Position numbers and translations under genes: made by a program. Under the pieces are notes generated by a model. It was not told where the DNA came from, searched no databases, and worked only from the letters and a program-made list of their open reading frames with translations. From the NCBI GenBank assembly GCA_963807305.1, contig CAWEBN010000001.1, positions 62,001 to 126,000 on the forward strand: a stretch of 64,000 nt of DNA, written 5' to 3'. Shown here piece after piece: positions 34,151-41,385 of this stretch. Within the stretch, counting starts at the first letter, position 1, and every line of letters begins with the position of its first letter. The stretch is from JAOPZW01 sp963807305. Lineage in GTDB: Bacteria > Actinomycetota > Thermoleophilia > Solirubrobacterales > Solirubrobacteraceae.

Positions 34151-34198
34151 GGCCGGCGGGTTCGCGCTCGCTCGCGCGGACGACCTCGGCGTCGTCCG

Positions 34199-35128
34199 CT
34201 AGGAGGACGCCGCCACCGAAAGGCGGCCGACGACCTCGTCGCGCGAGTTGCGCACCTCCGGCGCCGCCAGCGCCGGAAGACGGCCCGCGCCGACCGGCAG
34301 CCCGAGCAGCTCGCCGGCCGCCCACACGGCCGCGGGGTCGAGCGCGCGCAGGGCTCCGTCGGCGACCTTGACCGCCACTGCGCGGCCGTCCTCGCAGCCG
34401 ATGGCGATGACGCCCTCGGCGCCGATCTTGGCGATCACGGGCGTCGCGGCCATGAGCTCGGTGTCGATCGCGCCCGGGTAGGCGATGAGGCTGGGATGCG
34501 CGCGCATGGCGGCGGCGATGCGGGTCCCCGGCGCACCGAGATCGCCGCCCGCCAGCCGCCCGAACGCGCGCGCCAGCGTCGCCAGGGGCGCGTGGAAGGT
34601 CAGCATCCCGCAGCCGTCGATCGCGTGCGGCGGGGCCTCGACGCCCAGCGCGCCGGCCACGGCGTCGGCCATCGCGCGCTGGAGCGGATGTGCGGCGTCG
34701 AGGTAGCCCTCGACCGGCCAGCCCTCGACCACGCAGAGGGCGAGGCCGAGCGCGTGCTTGCCCGAGCAGTTGTGGTGGATGCGCCGCGGTGGTCCCGGCA
34801 GGGCGGCGGCCGCCACCGGGTCGCGCGGCGCGACGACGCCGCAGGCCAGGTGCCCGACGCCCAGGCCCGCCGCGGCGAGGATCTCGGACACCCGGGCGAC
34901 GTGCTCGGGCGACCCGCCGTGCGACGCGCAGGCCAGCGCGAGGTGGCGGTCGTCGAGCCCGAGGCGCTCGAGCACGCCTGCGCTCACGGCGGGCAGTGCC
35001 TGCAACGGCTTGGCCGCCGAGCGCAGGAAGACCTGCTCGTCGTGCTCGCCGTCGGCCAGCCGCCACACGAAGCGGTGCTCGCTCTCGACGCGCCCGCCGC
35101 GTTCGACGACGATCCGGCCGCGGCTCAA
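34199..35128 (-). CDS. asparaginase II family protein
   Basis: A 309-residue protein of the L-asparaginase II family (the AnsA-like Rhizobium type, unrelated to E. coli AnsB). Visible features are FLRSAAKPLQALP, LALACASHGGSPEHVARV, HHNCSGKHALGLAL and DGCGMLTFHAPL; conserved Cys, His and Ser/Lys residues of these blocks build the active site in this family. It hydrolyses asparagine to aspartate and ammonia. The start is TTG 35128 overlapping the lipid-kinase stop (TTGA), chosen because no better start precedes the conserved ERGGRVESEHR. Cytoplasmic; no signal peptide. Confidence 0.85.
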   Translation of the reverse strand: MSRGRIVVERGGRVESEHRFVWRLADGEHDEQVFLRSAAKPLQALPAVSAGVLERLGLDDRHLALACASHGGSPEHVARVSEILAAAGLGVGHLACGVVAPRDPVAAAALPGPPRRIHHNCSGKHALGLALCVVEGWPVEGYLDAAHPLQRAMADAVAGALGVEAPPHAIDGCGMLTFHAPLATLARAFGRLAGGDLGAPGTRIAAAMRAHPSLIAYPGAIDTELMAATPVIAKIGAEGVIAIGCEDGRAVAVKVADGALRALDPAAVWAAGELLGLPVGAGRLPALAAPEVRNSRDEVVGRLSVAASS

Positions 35129-36108
35129 GCGACGACCGAGAGCGCCCCGGGCCAGACGCCGAAGACGGCCTCGGCCGTGTCGCCGATGTAGTCGCCGTCG
35201 ACCTGGAGCGCCACGGCGCGCCCGTCGGCCGACACGATCCGTACCTCGTCGGAGGTGGCGAAGGCGCTGATGCGCTTGTGGTCGGCGAGGCGCAGGCGAT
35301 CGGAGAGCAGGCGCGCGCTCACGGTGGGGATGTCGATGGGCGCCGCGCGCCCGAGCACCACGCCGCCGTAACGGCCGTCGTCGAGCGCGAGGCCCTCGGC
35401 CAGATGCACCGGGCGACGGCCGAAGTAGGTGTAGGGGTCGCCGTTCTGCACGGCTGCGGTGACGCCGCGCAGGACCTCGTCGCCCACGTGCGCCTCCAGG
35501 CGCGGCGGACGCACGACGTACTCCTTGGTGAAGGTCGCGACCGCGGCATAGGCGAAGTACCACTGCTTCAGGCGCGCCTTCAGGGCCGGATGGGCGTCCA
35601 CGCGGCGCACGACCGAGGCGTCGAGGCCGAAGCCCGCCGAGAAGGTGAACCCGCGGCCGTTGACGTGGGCCAGGTCGACCCGGCGCGGCGTCCAGTCGTC
35701 GGCGAGCCGCAGCAGGTGCTCGGTGGCGTCGACGATGTCGCCCGGGACGCCGAGCATCTTGCAGTACACGTTGGTGGCTCCGCCGGGCAGCGGGGTCAAC
35801 GGGGTGGGGGAGTGCACCAGGCCGTTGGCGGCCTCGTTGACCGTGCCGTCCCCGCCGAAGGCGACCACGACGTCGTAGCCCTCCTGCGCGGCCTCTCGGC
35901 ACAGGACGGTCGCGTGGTCGCGTCCCTCCGTGTCCATCGCGTCGACCTCGTAGCGGCCCTGCAGGGCGTAGACGACGAGGTTCTTCAGCCGATCGGAAAC
36001 CGTCGTCGCGTACGGGTTGACGATGACGAGCATCCGCTTGCGCTCGACGGGCTGCTCCAGGGCGGCGAAGGAGTCGGCCAGACGCTCGAGGGATTCGATG
36101 GGCGGCAC
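35125..36108 (-). CDS. diacylglycerol kinase / lipid kinase family protein
   Basis: A 327-residue DagK/YegS-type ATP-dependent lipid kinase. The nucleotide motif VVAFGGDGTVNEAANGL and the GGATNVYCKMLGVP segment (where most members read GTaNdfar) are typical. The C-terminal beta domain ends DGDYIGD. It probably phosphorylates diacylglycerol or a related lipid at the membrane inner face. The GTG at 36108 is six bases after TAGAAA, a near -10 box. It is coupled to the downstream asparaginase gene by an overlap, an odd functional pair that may only reflect a shared transcript. Confidence 0.88.
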   Translation of the reverse strand: MPPIESLERLADSFAALEQPVERKRMLVIVNPYATTVSDRLKNLVVYALQGRYEVDAMDTEGRDHATVLCREAAQEGYDVVVAFGGDGTVNEAANGLVHSPTPLTPLPGGATNVYCKMLGVPGDIVDATEHLLRLADDWTPRRVDLAHVNGRGFTFSAGFGLDASVVRRVDAHPALKARLKQWYFAYAAVATFTKEYVVRPPRLEAHVGDEVLRGVTAAVQNGDPYTYFGRRPVHLAEGLALDDGRYGGVVLGRAAPIDIPTVSARLLSDRLRLADHKRISAFATSDEVRIVSADGRAVALQVDGDYIGDTAEAVFGVWPGALSVVA

Positions 36109-36150
36109 CGGCGTTTTCTACACCTTTCGCGGGGCGGTGTTTCATGAGCC

Positions 36151-37296
36151 TCAGCGCGCGACGACGACGGCATGCCCTTTGGCCTGCGGGTGGAGCGCGC
36201 GGACGAGCCGCTCGGCCTCGTCGACCAGCTCAGTGCGCGTCGCGCGGGCGAGGCGCTCGAGCGGGCGCAGGGTGAGCGTCGCCTCGCGGCGTTTGGCCTC
36301 GATCGACCAGGTCCCGGCGACGAGCCCGTCGATCAGGTAGCTGGGGCGGATCTGCAGGTTGCGCCGCTCGTAGACGGCGTCGCGGTGCTCGTCGGGCAGG
36401 ATGCGCGCCCGGCGCTTGGCGGCGTAGGCCAGCAGGAGGCTGTCGAAGGCGGCCAGCAGGCGCGGCGGCGCCGGCGTCTCGGGGTCGGGCCGCGGCGCGT
36501 CGGGCAGGTCGTAGAGCGCGCGGCCGCCCTCGTCCTCGAAGCGCTCGAGCTCGCCCCCGAGGCGCTCGCAGGCCGCGCGCACCGGCGGCGTGCGCCAGCC
36601 GATCCAGCCCGCCACGTCGTCGGGGCCCGCCGGCCCGAACGCCCGCAGATGGCGGCGCACGACCTCGTCGAGCGCCTTGTCGCCCTTCAGCGCGCCGCGC
36701 GGGCGCGGGGCCGCGCGCAGGGCGCTGGGCGCCTTCGTGCCCCAGGCGCCGTCGGCCGGCACCCGCACGAAGGCCGACCAGCGCTGGAACGGGCGCCACT
36801 TGAGCTCGCGCTGGCGCTCGAGCTCGCCGGCCGAGAGCGCCTTGGGATGCTCGGTGACCCACTCCTCGGCGAACGCGCCGATCTCCTCGGCGCTGCGCGG
36901 CGTGCGGCTCGCGTAGGTCCGCAGCCCGGTCAGCAGCTGCTCGACCGCGGCGCCGGGCTCGTCGTCGGTGCGCCGCCAGTGGTGGCCGGCCGCCTCGGCG
37001 GCAACCGCTGCGTAGGCCGGGTGCTCGCGAGCGGACACGAGGTGCAGGGTCGCCCGCAGCAGCGTTCCGGCGACGAGCTCTCCATCCGCAAGCGCCGCGT
37101 AGAGGGCGTCGGGCTGGAAGCCCTCCACCCGTGACCACAGCGCCGCCGGCGGCGCCGGCCAGTACTGCGCCTGCAGGGCGCCGACGGCCTCCACGGCCTC
37201 CGCCGGCGGCAGGTCGAGGCGCTCCAGCAATCCCTGGCGCGCGAGCACCGCGCGGTTGAGCGCCGTGGTCGTCATGCGCTGGGCCGCATCGCTCAC
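36151..37296 (-). CDS. winged-helix DNA glycosylase, AlkZ-like
   Basis: A 381-residue protein of the HTH_42/AlkZ family, whose members excise alkylated or crosslinked bases. The QxQ motif used for catalysis in AlkZ is present near the N-terminus (LQAQYWPAPP), followed by LLRATLHLVSAREH and a C-terminal YLIDGLVAGTW. In Streptomyces such proteins protect against genotoxic antibiotics, so it may be a resistance or repair gene; the substrate is not visible. GTG 37296 is chosen because TAGGGT ends exactly six bases upstream. Confidence 0.82.
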   Translation of the reverse strand: MSDAAQRMTTTALNRAVLARQGLLERLDLPPAEAVEAVGALQAQYWPAPPAALWSRVEGFQPDALYAALADGELVAGTLLRATLHLVSAREHPAYAAVAAEAAGHHWRRTDDEPGAAVEQLLTGLRTYASRTPRSAEEIGAFAEEWVTEHPKALSAGELERQRELKWRPFQRWSAFVRVPADGAWGTKAPSALRAAPRPRGALKGDKALDEVVRRHLRAFGPAGPDDVAGWIGWRTPPVRAACERLGGELERFEDEGGRALYDLPDAPRPDPETPAPPRLLAAFDSLLLAYAAKRRARILPDEHRDAVYERRNLQIRPSYLIDGLVAGTWSIEAKRREATLTLRPLERLARATRTELVDEAERLVRALHPQAKGHAVVVAR

Positions 37297-37302
37297 GCAC
37301 GC

Positions 37303-37308
37303 ACCCTA
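37303..37308 (-). promoter_or_regulatory. -10 box TAGGGT of the AlkZ-like gene
   Basis: TAGGGT on the minus strand is six bases from the GTG at 37296, a leaderless arrangement that decides this start over the internal ATG at 37275. Confidence 0.45.
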
Positions 37309-37511
37309 TGACGAGGGTCGGGTTACCCGCACCCCGGGCACACCGGCGAGCCGCATTGGCGCGTCGGCGTCCGACCGGCATCCTGATCGCACCCCTCCAA
37401 ACGCGACAGCGACGCGCCCTCCTCCACGCGACAGCGCCATCAGCCTGCCGCCGCGTCATTGCCCAGGCAGCGCCATTCCTCCCCGCTGCTGCCTGAACCA
37501 GGCATCGCGGA

Positions 37512-37547
37512 GCGCCGCCGGCCTCCTTCCCGCAAGGCCGGCGGCGC
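37512..37547 (-). terminator. hairpin terminator downstream of corA
   Basis: GCGCCGCCGGCCT (37512-37524) pairs with AGGCCGGCGGCGC (37535-37547) around a 10-nt loop, a 13-bp perfect stem. It lies 80 bp after the corA stop, in an otherwise empty 331-bp gap (37297-37627). It lacks a U-tract, as is common in actinobacteria. Confidence 0.6.
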
Positions 37548-37627
37548 GCCGAGGGTCCTCCGCCGCGACGTGCCGCGGCGCGAGGGGTGTCGTGCGCGCC
37601 TGCCGGGGGTGGCGCGCTGAACGCTGC

Positions 37628-38641
37628 TCAGAGCCAGCCGCGGCGCTTGAAGAGCAGGATGGTCGCGACGAGCACGATCGCCATGACGCCGACGATGGCG
37701 AAGAAGCCGGCGTGCGATCCCTCGCCGGGGACCTTCGTGTTCATGCCCCAGATCGAGGCGATGAGCGTCAGCGGCAGGACGATGACGCTGATCGCGGTGA
37801 GCACGCGGAACGTGTCGTTGATGCGGTGCGAGATGACGGACTCGTTCGACGACTCGAGCGCCTCTACGACCTCCTTGTAGTTCTCGAGCATGTCCCAGAT
37901 GCGCTCGGAGGCGTCGTTGATGTCGTCGAAGTAGATCTCGAGGTCGTCCGGGATGTAGCGCTTGGTCGCCTCGAGGTCCTTCAGCGCCGCGCGCTGCGGG
38001 CGCACGACGCGGCGGAAGTTGATGATCTCCTGCTTGACGTTCGAGATGTCGCGCACGACCTCGGACGAGTGCTCGCCCTCGAAGATGTCGTCCTCGAGGC
38101 GCTCGAGCTTGTTGCCCATCTTGCGCAGCATCGGGAACGACGCGTCGACGCAGTCGTCGACGATCTTGTAGAGCAGATAGCCGGGGCCCTTGGAGAAGAG
38201 CTGCTCGCGCAGGTCGTCGCGCGTGCGGCAGCGCTCGAAGAGGTACTCGAGCGGCTGGATCGGCTCGTTGGGCAGCGTGATGACGTAGTCGGGCCCGACG
38301 AAGACGTCGAGCTCGGCGGCGTTCAGGCGTCCGACGGTCTTGTCGTAGGCCGGGAAGTGCAGGACGACGAACAGGTAGTCGTCGTACTCGTCGACCTTCG
38401 GGCGCTGGTTGCGGCTGTAGACGTCCTCGTAGTCGAGGGCGTGGAAGTCGAAGTGCTCCTCGAGCCACGCTCGGTCGACCGGCCGCGGACGCTCGATGTT
38501 GATCCAGCGCAGGGACTGCCCGTCGTCGGAGACGAACTCGACGATCTCGACATTGGGGCGCTCAGGCTCTGATGGACGTGTGACGACCCCGCCGCGTGTC
38601 CGCGCCGTGCGCCTGAGGCGTGGCTTGGGCAGGTTCGGCAT
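37628..38641 (-). CDS. corA: magnesium/cobalt transporter CorA
   Basis: A 337-residue CorA family channel. A large cytoplasmic N-terminal domain (to ~270) precedes two C-terminal membrane helices. The selectivity signature GMN is in the loop after the first helix (SIWGMNTKVPGEG), and the protein ends with basic residues (KRRGWL). It mediates Mg2+ (and Co2+ or Ni2+) uptake. It diverges from the SAM-riboswitch operon. The start used here gives ~20 Arg-rich residues before VEIVEFVSDDG; a GTG further in is possible. Confidence 0.95.
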   Translation of the reverse strand: MPNLPKPRLRRTARTRGGVVTRPSEPERPNVEIVEFVSDDGQSLRWINIERPRPVDRAWLEEHFDFHALDYEDVYSRNQRPKVDEYDDYLFVVLHFPAYDKTVGRLNAAELDVFVGPDYVITLPNEPIQPLEYLFERCRTRDDLREQLFSKGPGYLLYKIVDDCVDASFPMLRKMGNKLERLEDDIFEGEHSSEVVRDISNVKQEIINFRRVVRPQRAALKDLEATKRYIPDDLEIYFDDINDASERIWDMLENYKEVVEALESSNESVISHRINDTFRVLTAISVIVLPLTLIASIWGMNTKVPGEGSHAGFFAIVGVMAIVLVATILLFKRRGWL

Positions 38642-38712
38642 CGGTACTTCGCGGCTCGTCGGTCGTCATCGTCAGCATCGAAATTCGCTCTGCAATGCAG
38701 TCTACCTGCGCC

Positions 38713-38740
38713 TTGCGCGGTGTCGAAGCCTTGCTAAGGT
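38713..38740 (+). promoter_or_regulatory. promoter of the SAM-riboswitch operon
   Basis: TTGCGC (38713-38718) and TAAGGT (38735-38740) are separated by 16 bp, placing transcription start near 38747, just before the riboswitch aptamer. Confidence 0.5.
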
Positions 38741-38756
38741 GGGACCTCACATAGCT

Positions 38757-38848
38757 GGACACATCCAGAGGGGTGGAGGGACTGGCCCTTTGAAGCCCCG
38801 GCAACCTCCCGCATGCGGGAAAGGTGCCAATTCCTGAGAGATGTGGCC
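38757..38848 (+). promoter_or_regulatory. SAM-I (S-box) riboswitch aptamer
   Basis: The S-box core is clear: AGAGGGGTGGAGGGACTGGC, CCTTTGAAGCCCCGGCAACC, a CCCGCATGCGGG hairpin, then GGTGCCAATTCC and GAGAGATG. The closing stem P1 pairs CACATC (38760-38765) with GATGTG (38840-38845). Binding of SAM should switch off the downstream genes, the threonine-synthase-like enzyme and the sulfur-carrier protein. Confidence 0.95.
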
Positions 38849-38860
38849 GAGGCTTTCCAG

Positions 38861-38896
38861 ACCTCCGCCACGAACGAACTCCGGCGGAGGTTTTTT
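38861..38896 (+). terminator. riboswitch expression platform: intrinsic terminator that also holds the Shine-Dalgarno
   Basis: ACCTCCGCC (38861-38869) pairs with GGCGGAGGT (38883-38891), followed by TTTTTT (38891-38896). The GGAGG at 38886-38890 inside the stem is the only ribosome binding site for the ATG at 38901, so the same hairpin can stop transcription and hide the start signal. Confidence 0.85.
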
Positions 38897-38900
38897 GATC

Positions 38901-40142
38901 ATGGGAGCCACCAAGCTGACCTGTAGGGAGTGCGGCGCGGACTACGGCCTCGAGGCCCGCTACGTCTGCGACCGCTGCTTCGGACCCCTCGAGGTCGCCT
39001 ACGAGCACGACATCCAGGACGTCGAGCATGCGCGCCGCCGCATCCAGGGCGGTCCGCAGAACATCTGGCGCTATCACGACTTCCTGCCGCTCGAGGGCCC
39101 GCAGCCGCGCACCCGCACCGGGCTGCCGGCGGGCTGCACCCCGCTCGTCCGGGCCGATCGGCTCGCCGCCCGCCTGGGCGTGCGCGAGGTGTGGGTCAAG
39201 AACGACGCGGCCAACCCCACGCACTCCTTCAAGGACCGCGTCGTCTCGGTCGCATCGGCGCGCGCCCGCGAGCTCGGCTACACGACGCTCGCCTGCGCGT
39301 CGACGGGCAACCTCGCCAACTCGGTCGCCGCCCACGGCGCCGCGCTCGGCATGGACGCCTACGTCTTCATCCCGTCCGACCTCGAGGAGCAGAAGGTCCT
39401 CGCCACCGGGGTCTACGGGGCGAAGGTGGTCAAGGTCAAGGGGACCTACGACGACGTCAACCGGCTCTGCACCGAGCTCAGCGGCGAGCGCGACTGGGCC
39501 TTCGTCAACGTCAATGTGCGCCCCTACTACGCCGAGGGCTCCAAGACGCTCGGCTACGAGATCGCCGAGCAGCTCGGATGGGAGGTGCCCGATCGCGTCG
39601 TGGCGCCGATCGCCTCGGGCTCGCTGTACACGAAGATCGCCAAGGGCTTCCAGGACTTCCTCGACCTCGGCCTCGTGCGCGGCCGGCCTCCGGTGATGAA
39701 CGGGGCGCAGGCCGACGGGTGCTCGCCCGTGGCCAAGGCCTTTGCCGACGGCGTCGACGTCTGCAAGCCGGTGCGGCCCGACACGATCGCCAAGTCCCTG
39801 GCCATCGGCAACCCGGCCGATGGCCCCTACGCGCTCGACCTCGCGCGGCGTAGCGGCGGAGCGATCGACTCGGTCTCCGACGACGAGATCCGCGCCGGCA
39901 TCCGGCTGCTGGCCGAGACGACGGGCATCTTCACGGAGACCGCCGGCGGCGTGACGACCGCGGTGCTGGCCAAGCTGGCCGAGCGCGGCGACATCGATCC
40001 CGAGGAGCGCGTGGTGCTCGTCATCACCGGCGAGGGCCTGAAGACGCTCGACGCGGTCCGCGGGACCTTCGAGGCGTTCGAGATCGCGCCGTCCTTCGAC
40101 CAGTTCGTCGCCGACGTCGAGGGCGCCGAGGTGCGCGTCTGA
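38901..40142 (+). CDS. thrC: threonine-synthase-like PLP enzyme under SAM riboswitch control
   Basis: A 413-residue fold-type II PLP enzyme. The N-terminus has a Cys4 zinc-ribbon-like motif (LTCRECGADYG, VCDRCFGPLEV). The PLP lysine is in NPTHSFKDRVVSV, and CASTGNLANSVAAHGAA is the phosphate/substrate loop. Ordinary threonine synthase converts O-phosphohomoserine to threonine. Regulation by a SAM riboswitch and fusion of its stop to the start of a ubiquitin-like sulfur carrier (TGATG) suggest a sulfhydrylase that turns O-phosphohomoserine into homocysteine. The family is certain; threonine versus homocysteine product is not. Confidence 0.9.
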   Translation: MGATKLTCRECGADYGLEARYVCDRCFGPLEVAYEHDIQDVEHARRRIQGGPQNIWRYHDFLPLEGPQPRTRTGLPAGCTPLVRADRLAARLGVREVWVKNDAANPTHSFKDRVVSVASARARELGYTTLACASTGNLANSVAAHGAALGMDAYVFIPSDLEEQKVLATGVYGAKVVKVKGTYDDVNRLCTELSGERDWAFVNVNVRPYYAEGSKTLGYEIAEQLGWEVPDRVVAPIASGSLYTKIAKGFQDFLDLGLVRGRPPVMNGAQADGCSPVAKAFADGVDVCKPVRPDTIAKSLAIGNPADGPYALDLARRSGGAIDSVSDDEIRAGIRLLAETTGIFTETAGGVTTAVLAKLAERGDIDPEERVVLVITGEGLKTLDAVRGTFEAFEIAPSFDQFVADVEGAEVRV

Positions 40143-40414
40143 TGCCGAAGGTCAAGCTGCCGACCCAGCTGCGCGAGGCCGCGGGCGGCGAGAGCGCCGT
40201 CAGCGTCGAGGGCGCCACCGTCGGCGCCGTGCTCGACGCGCTGTTCGAGCGCCACGGCGAGCTGCGCGACCGGCTGTCGGACGGCGACGGCGGCCTGCGC
40301 CGCTTCGTCAACGTCTACGTCGACGGCGAGGACATCCGCTTCGGCGACGGGCTCGACACGCCGGTGGCCGACGGCCAGGAGGTCCAGATCCTCCCCGCCG
40401 TCGCCGGCGGGTAA
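40142..40414 (+). CDS. MoaD/ThiS-type ubiquitin-like sulfur carrier protein
   Basis: A 90-residue beta-grasp protein ending in the Gly-Gly needed for thiocarboxylation (ILPAVAGG). Typical positions include LPTQLREAAGG at the start, FVNVYVDGEDIRF in the middle and VADGQEVQILPAVAGG at the end. Such carriers are adenylated by an E1-like enzyme (not in this window) and deliver sulfide. Translationally coupled to the PLP enzyme and sharing its SAM riboswitch, it probably donates sulfur to that enzyme, similar in logic to CysO with CysM in mycobacteria. A molybdopterin role is less likely in this context. Confidence 0.88.
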   Translation: MPKVKLPTQLREAAGGESAVSVEGATVGAVLDALFERHGELRDRLSDGDGGLRRFVNVYVDGEDIRFGDGLDTPVADGQEVQILPAVAGG

Positions 40415-40619
40415 CGCCTGGCGGGCGTCTCGCCGCGCCTGGCGCCACCCGCCGCGACCGGCCGTGCACAGCACTGTCCAGTTGCGGCGTGCGGCGCCGG
40501 CCACGACGATCCGCACGCCATCCGTCACCCGCTTCGCGGGTGACGCCTGTCGGATTTCCGCCACCGCACCGGCATGGTGGCCGCATGTTTCGGCGGGGCG
40601 TGGTCGGCGACCGTGAGGC

Positions 40620-40829
40620 ATGCCCCCTGGCAGCCCCCTCGACTACGCCAAGCACACCTGCGCCATCTGCGCTCGCGTGGTCGAGGGGGCGCCCCTGACC
40701 GACGAGGCAACCGAACGCGTCTTTCACCCGGAGTGCGTCGTCCGCCGCGCGCCCCAGGACGCGCTCGTGCGGCTGCTCGGGTTCCTGGCGCTGATCGCGG
40801 TGCCGTCGGTCCTCGTGTGGGCGGGCTGA
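40620..40829 (+). CDS. small zinc-finger-like membrane protein
   Basis: A 69-residue protein. Residues 13-39 hold a C-x2-C ... H-x2-C arrangement (HTCAICARV, then FHPECVV) that could bind one zinc ion like half a LIM domain. A C-terminal membrane helix follows (LVRLLGFLALIAVPSVLVWA). It is preceded by a weak GTGAGG and lies alone in the gap between the sulfur carrier and the convergent VOC gene. Function unknown. The 205 bp before it (40415-40619) show no further feature. Confidence 0.5.
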   Translation: MPPGSPLDYAKHTCAICARVVEGAPLTDEATERVFHPECVVRRAPQDALVRLLGFLALIAVPSVLVWAG

Positions 40830-40833
40830 GCGT

Positions 40834-41373
40834 TCACGCGAACGGGCGGACCGGATCGGTCCCGTCCCACGCCAGCGACTGGGCGTAGAAGCGCGTGAAC
40901 GCGGCGTCGGTCGCGTCGTCCATCTCGATCAGCTCGAGGTAGCCGGGCAGCTCGGCCGTCGTGTCGACGTAGCCGACCCGGCCGCCGGTCGGCACCCACG
41001 TCTCGAAGGCAAGCTCGTGGCCGTGCTCGCGGTGACGGGCCACCTCGGCGTCGTAGTCGAGCGTGCCCACGCCGAAGTGATGAAAGCCGTAGCCGCCGCG
41101 CTCGATCGCCTCCTGGTAGACCGAGGGCCGATCGTCGTGGGGGGCGATGAGCTCGACGAGCATGTGCCCGGCGTGGGCCATGGCCAGCGCGACGTCCACG
41201 TCGCCCGGCTCGCCGCGGTACGTCCCGCGCTCGCCCGTGAAGTGCTCGAGCAGGAACCAGGGGCCGACGTTGAGCTGCGCGACCCAATGCTCCATGGCCG
41301 CCTCGATGTCCTCGACGAGGTAACACATCTGGAAGACACCGGTCGCCGGTTGGCCGAATCCAAGGAGCGACAT
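40834..41373 (-). CDS. VOC superfamily (glyoxalase-like) protein
   Basis: A 179-residue protein with the vicinal-oxygen-chelate pattern: FQMCYLVEDIEAAMEHWVAQ at the start, HMLVELIAPHDD, a central GYGFHHFGVGT with metal-ligand His, and YLELIEMDD near the end. The arrangement resembles methylmalonyl-CoA epimerase and Glyoxalase_4 proteins; the substrate cannot be told. It lies 12 bp downstream of the damaged GTPase gene on the same strand. Cytoplasmic. Confidence 0.8.
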   Translation of the reverse strand: MSLLGFGQPATGVFQMCYLVEDIEAAMEHWVAQLNVGPWFLLEHFTGERGTYRGEPGDVDVALAMAHAGHMLVELIAPHDDRPSVYQEAIERGGYGFHHFGVGTLDYDAEVARHREHGHELAFETWVPTGGRVGYVDTTAELPGYLELIEMDDATDAAFTRFYAQSLAWDGTDPVRPFA

Positions 41374-41385
41374 GCGCGGTTCCTA

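Noticed and set aside
33750..34202. 150-codon plus-strand frame between rel and the asparaginase gene
   Set aside because: Composition looks non-coding, no Shine-Dalgarno or -10 box fits, and the opposite strand holds a better small gene with a signal peptide.
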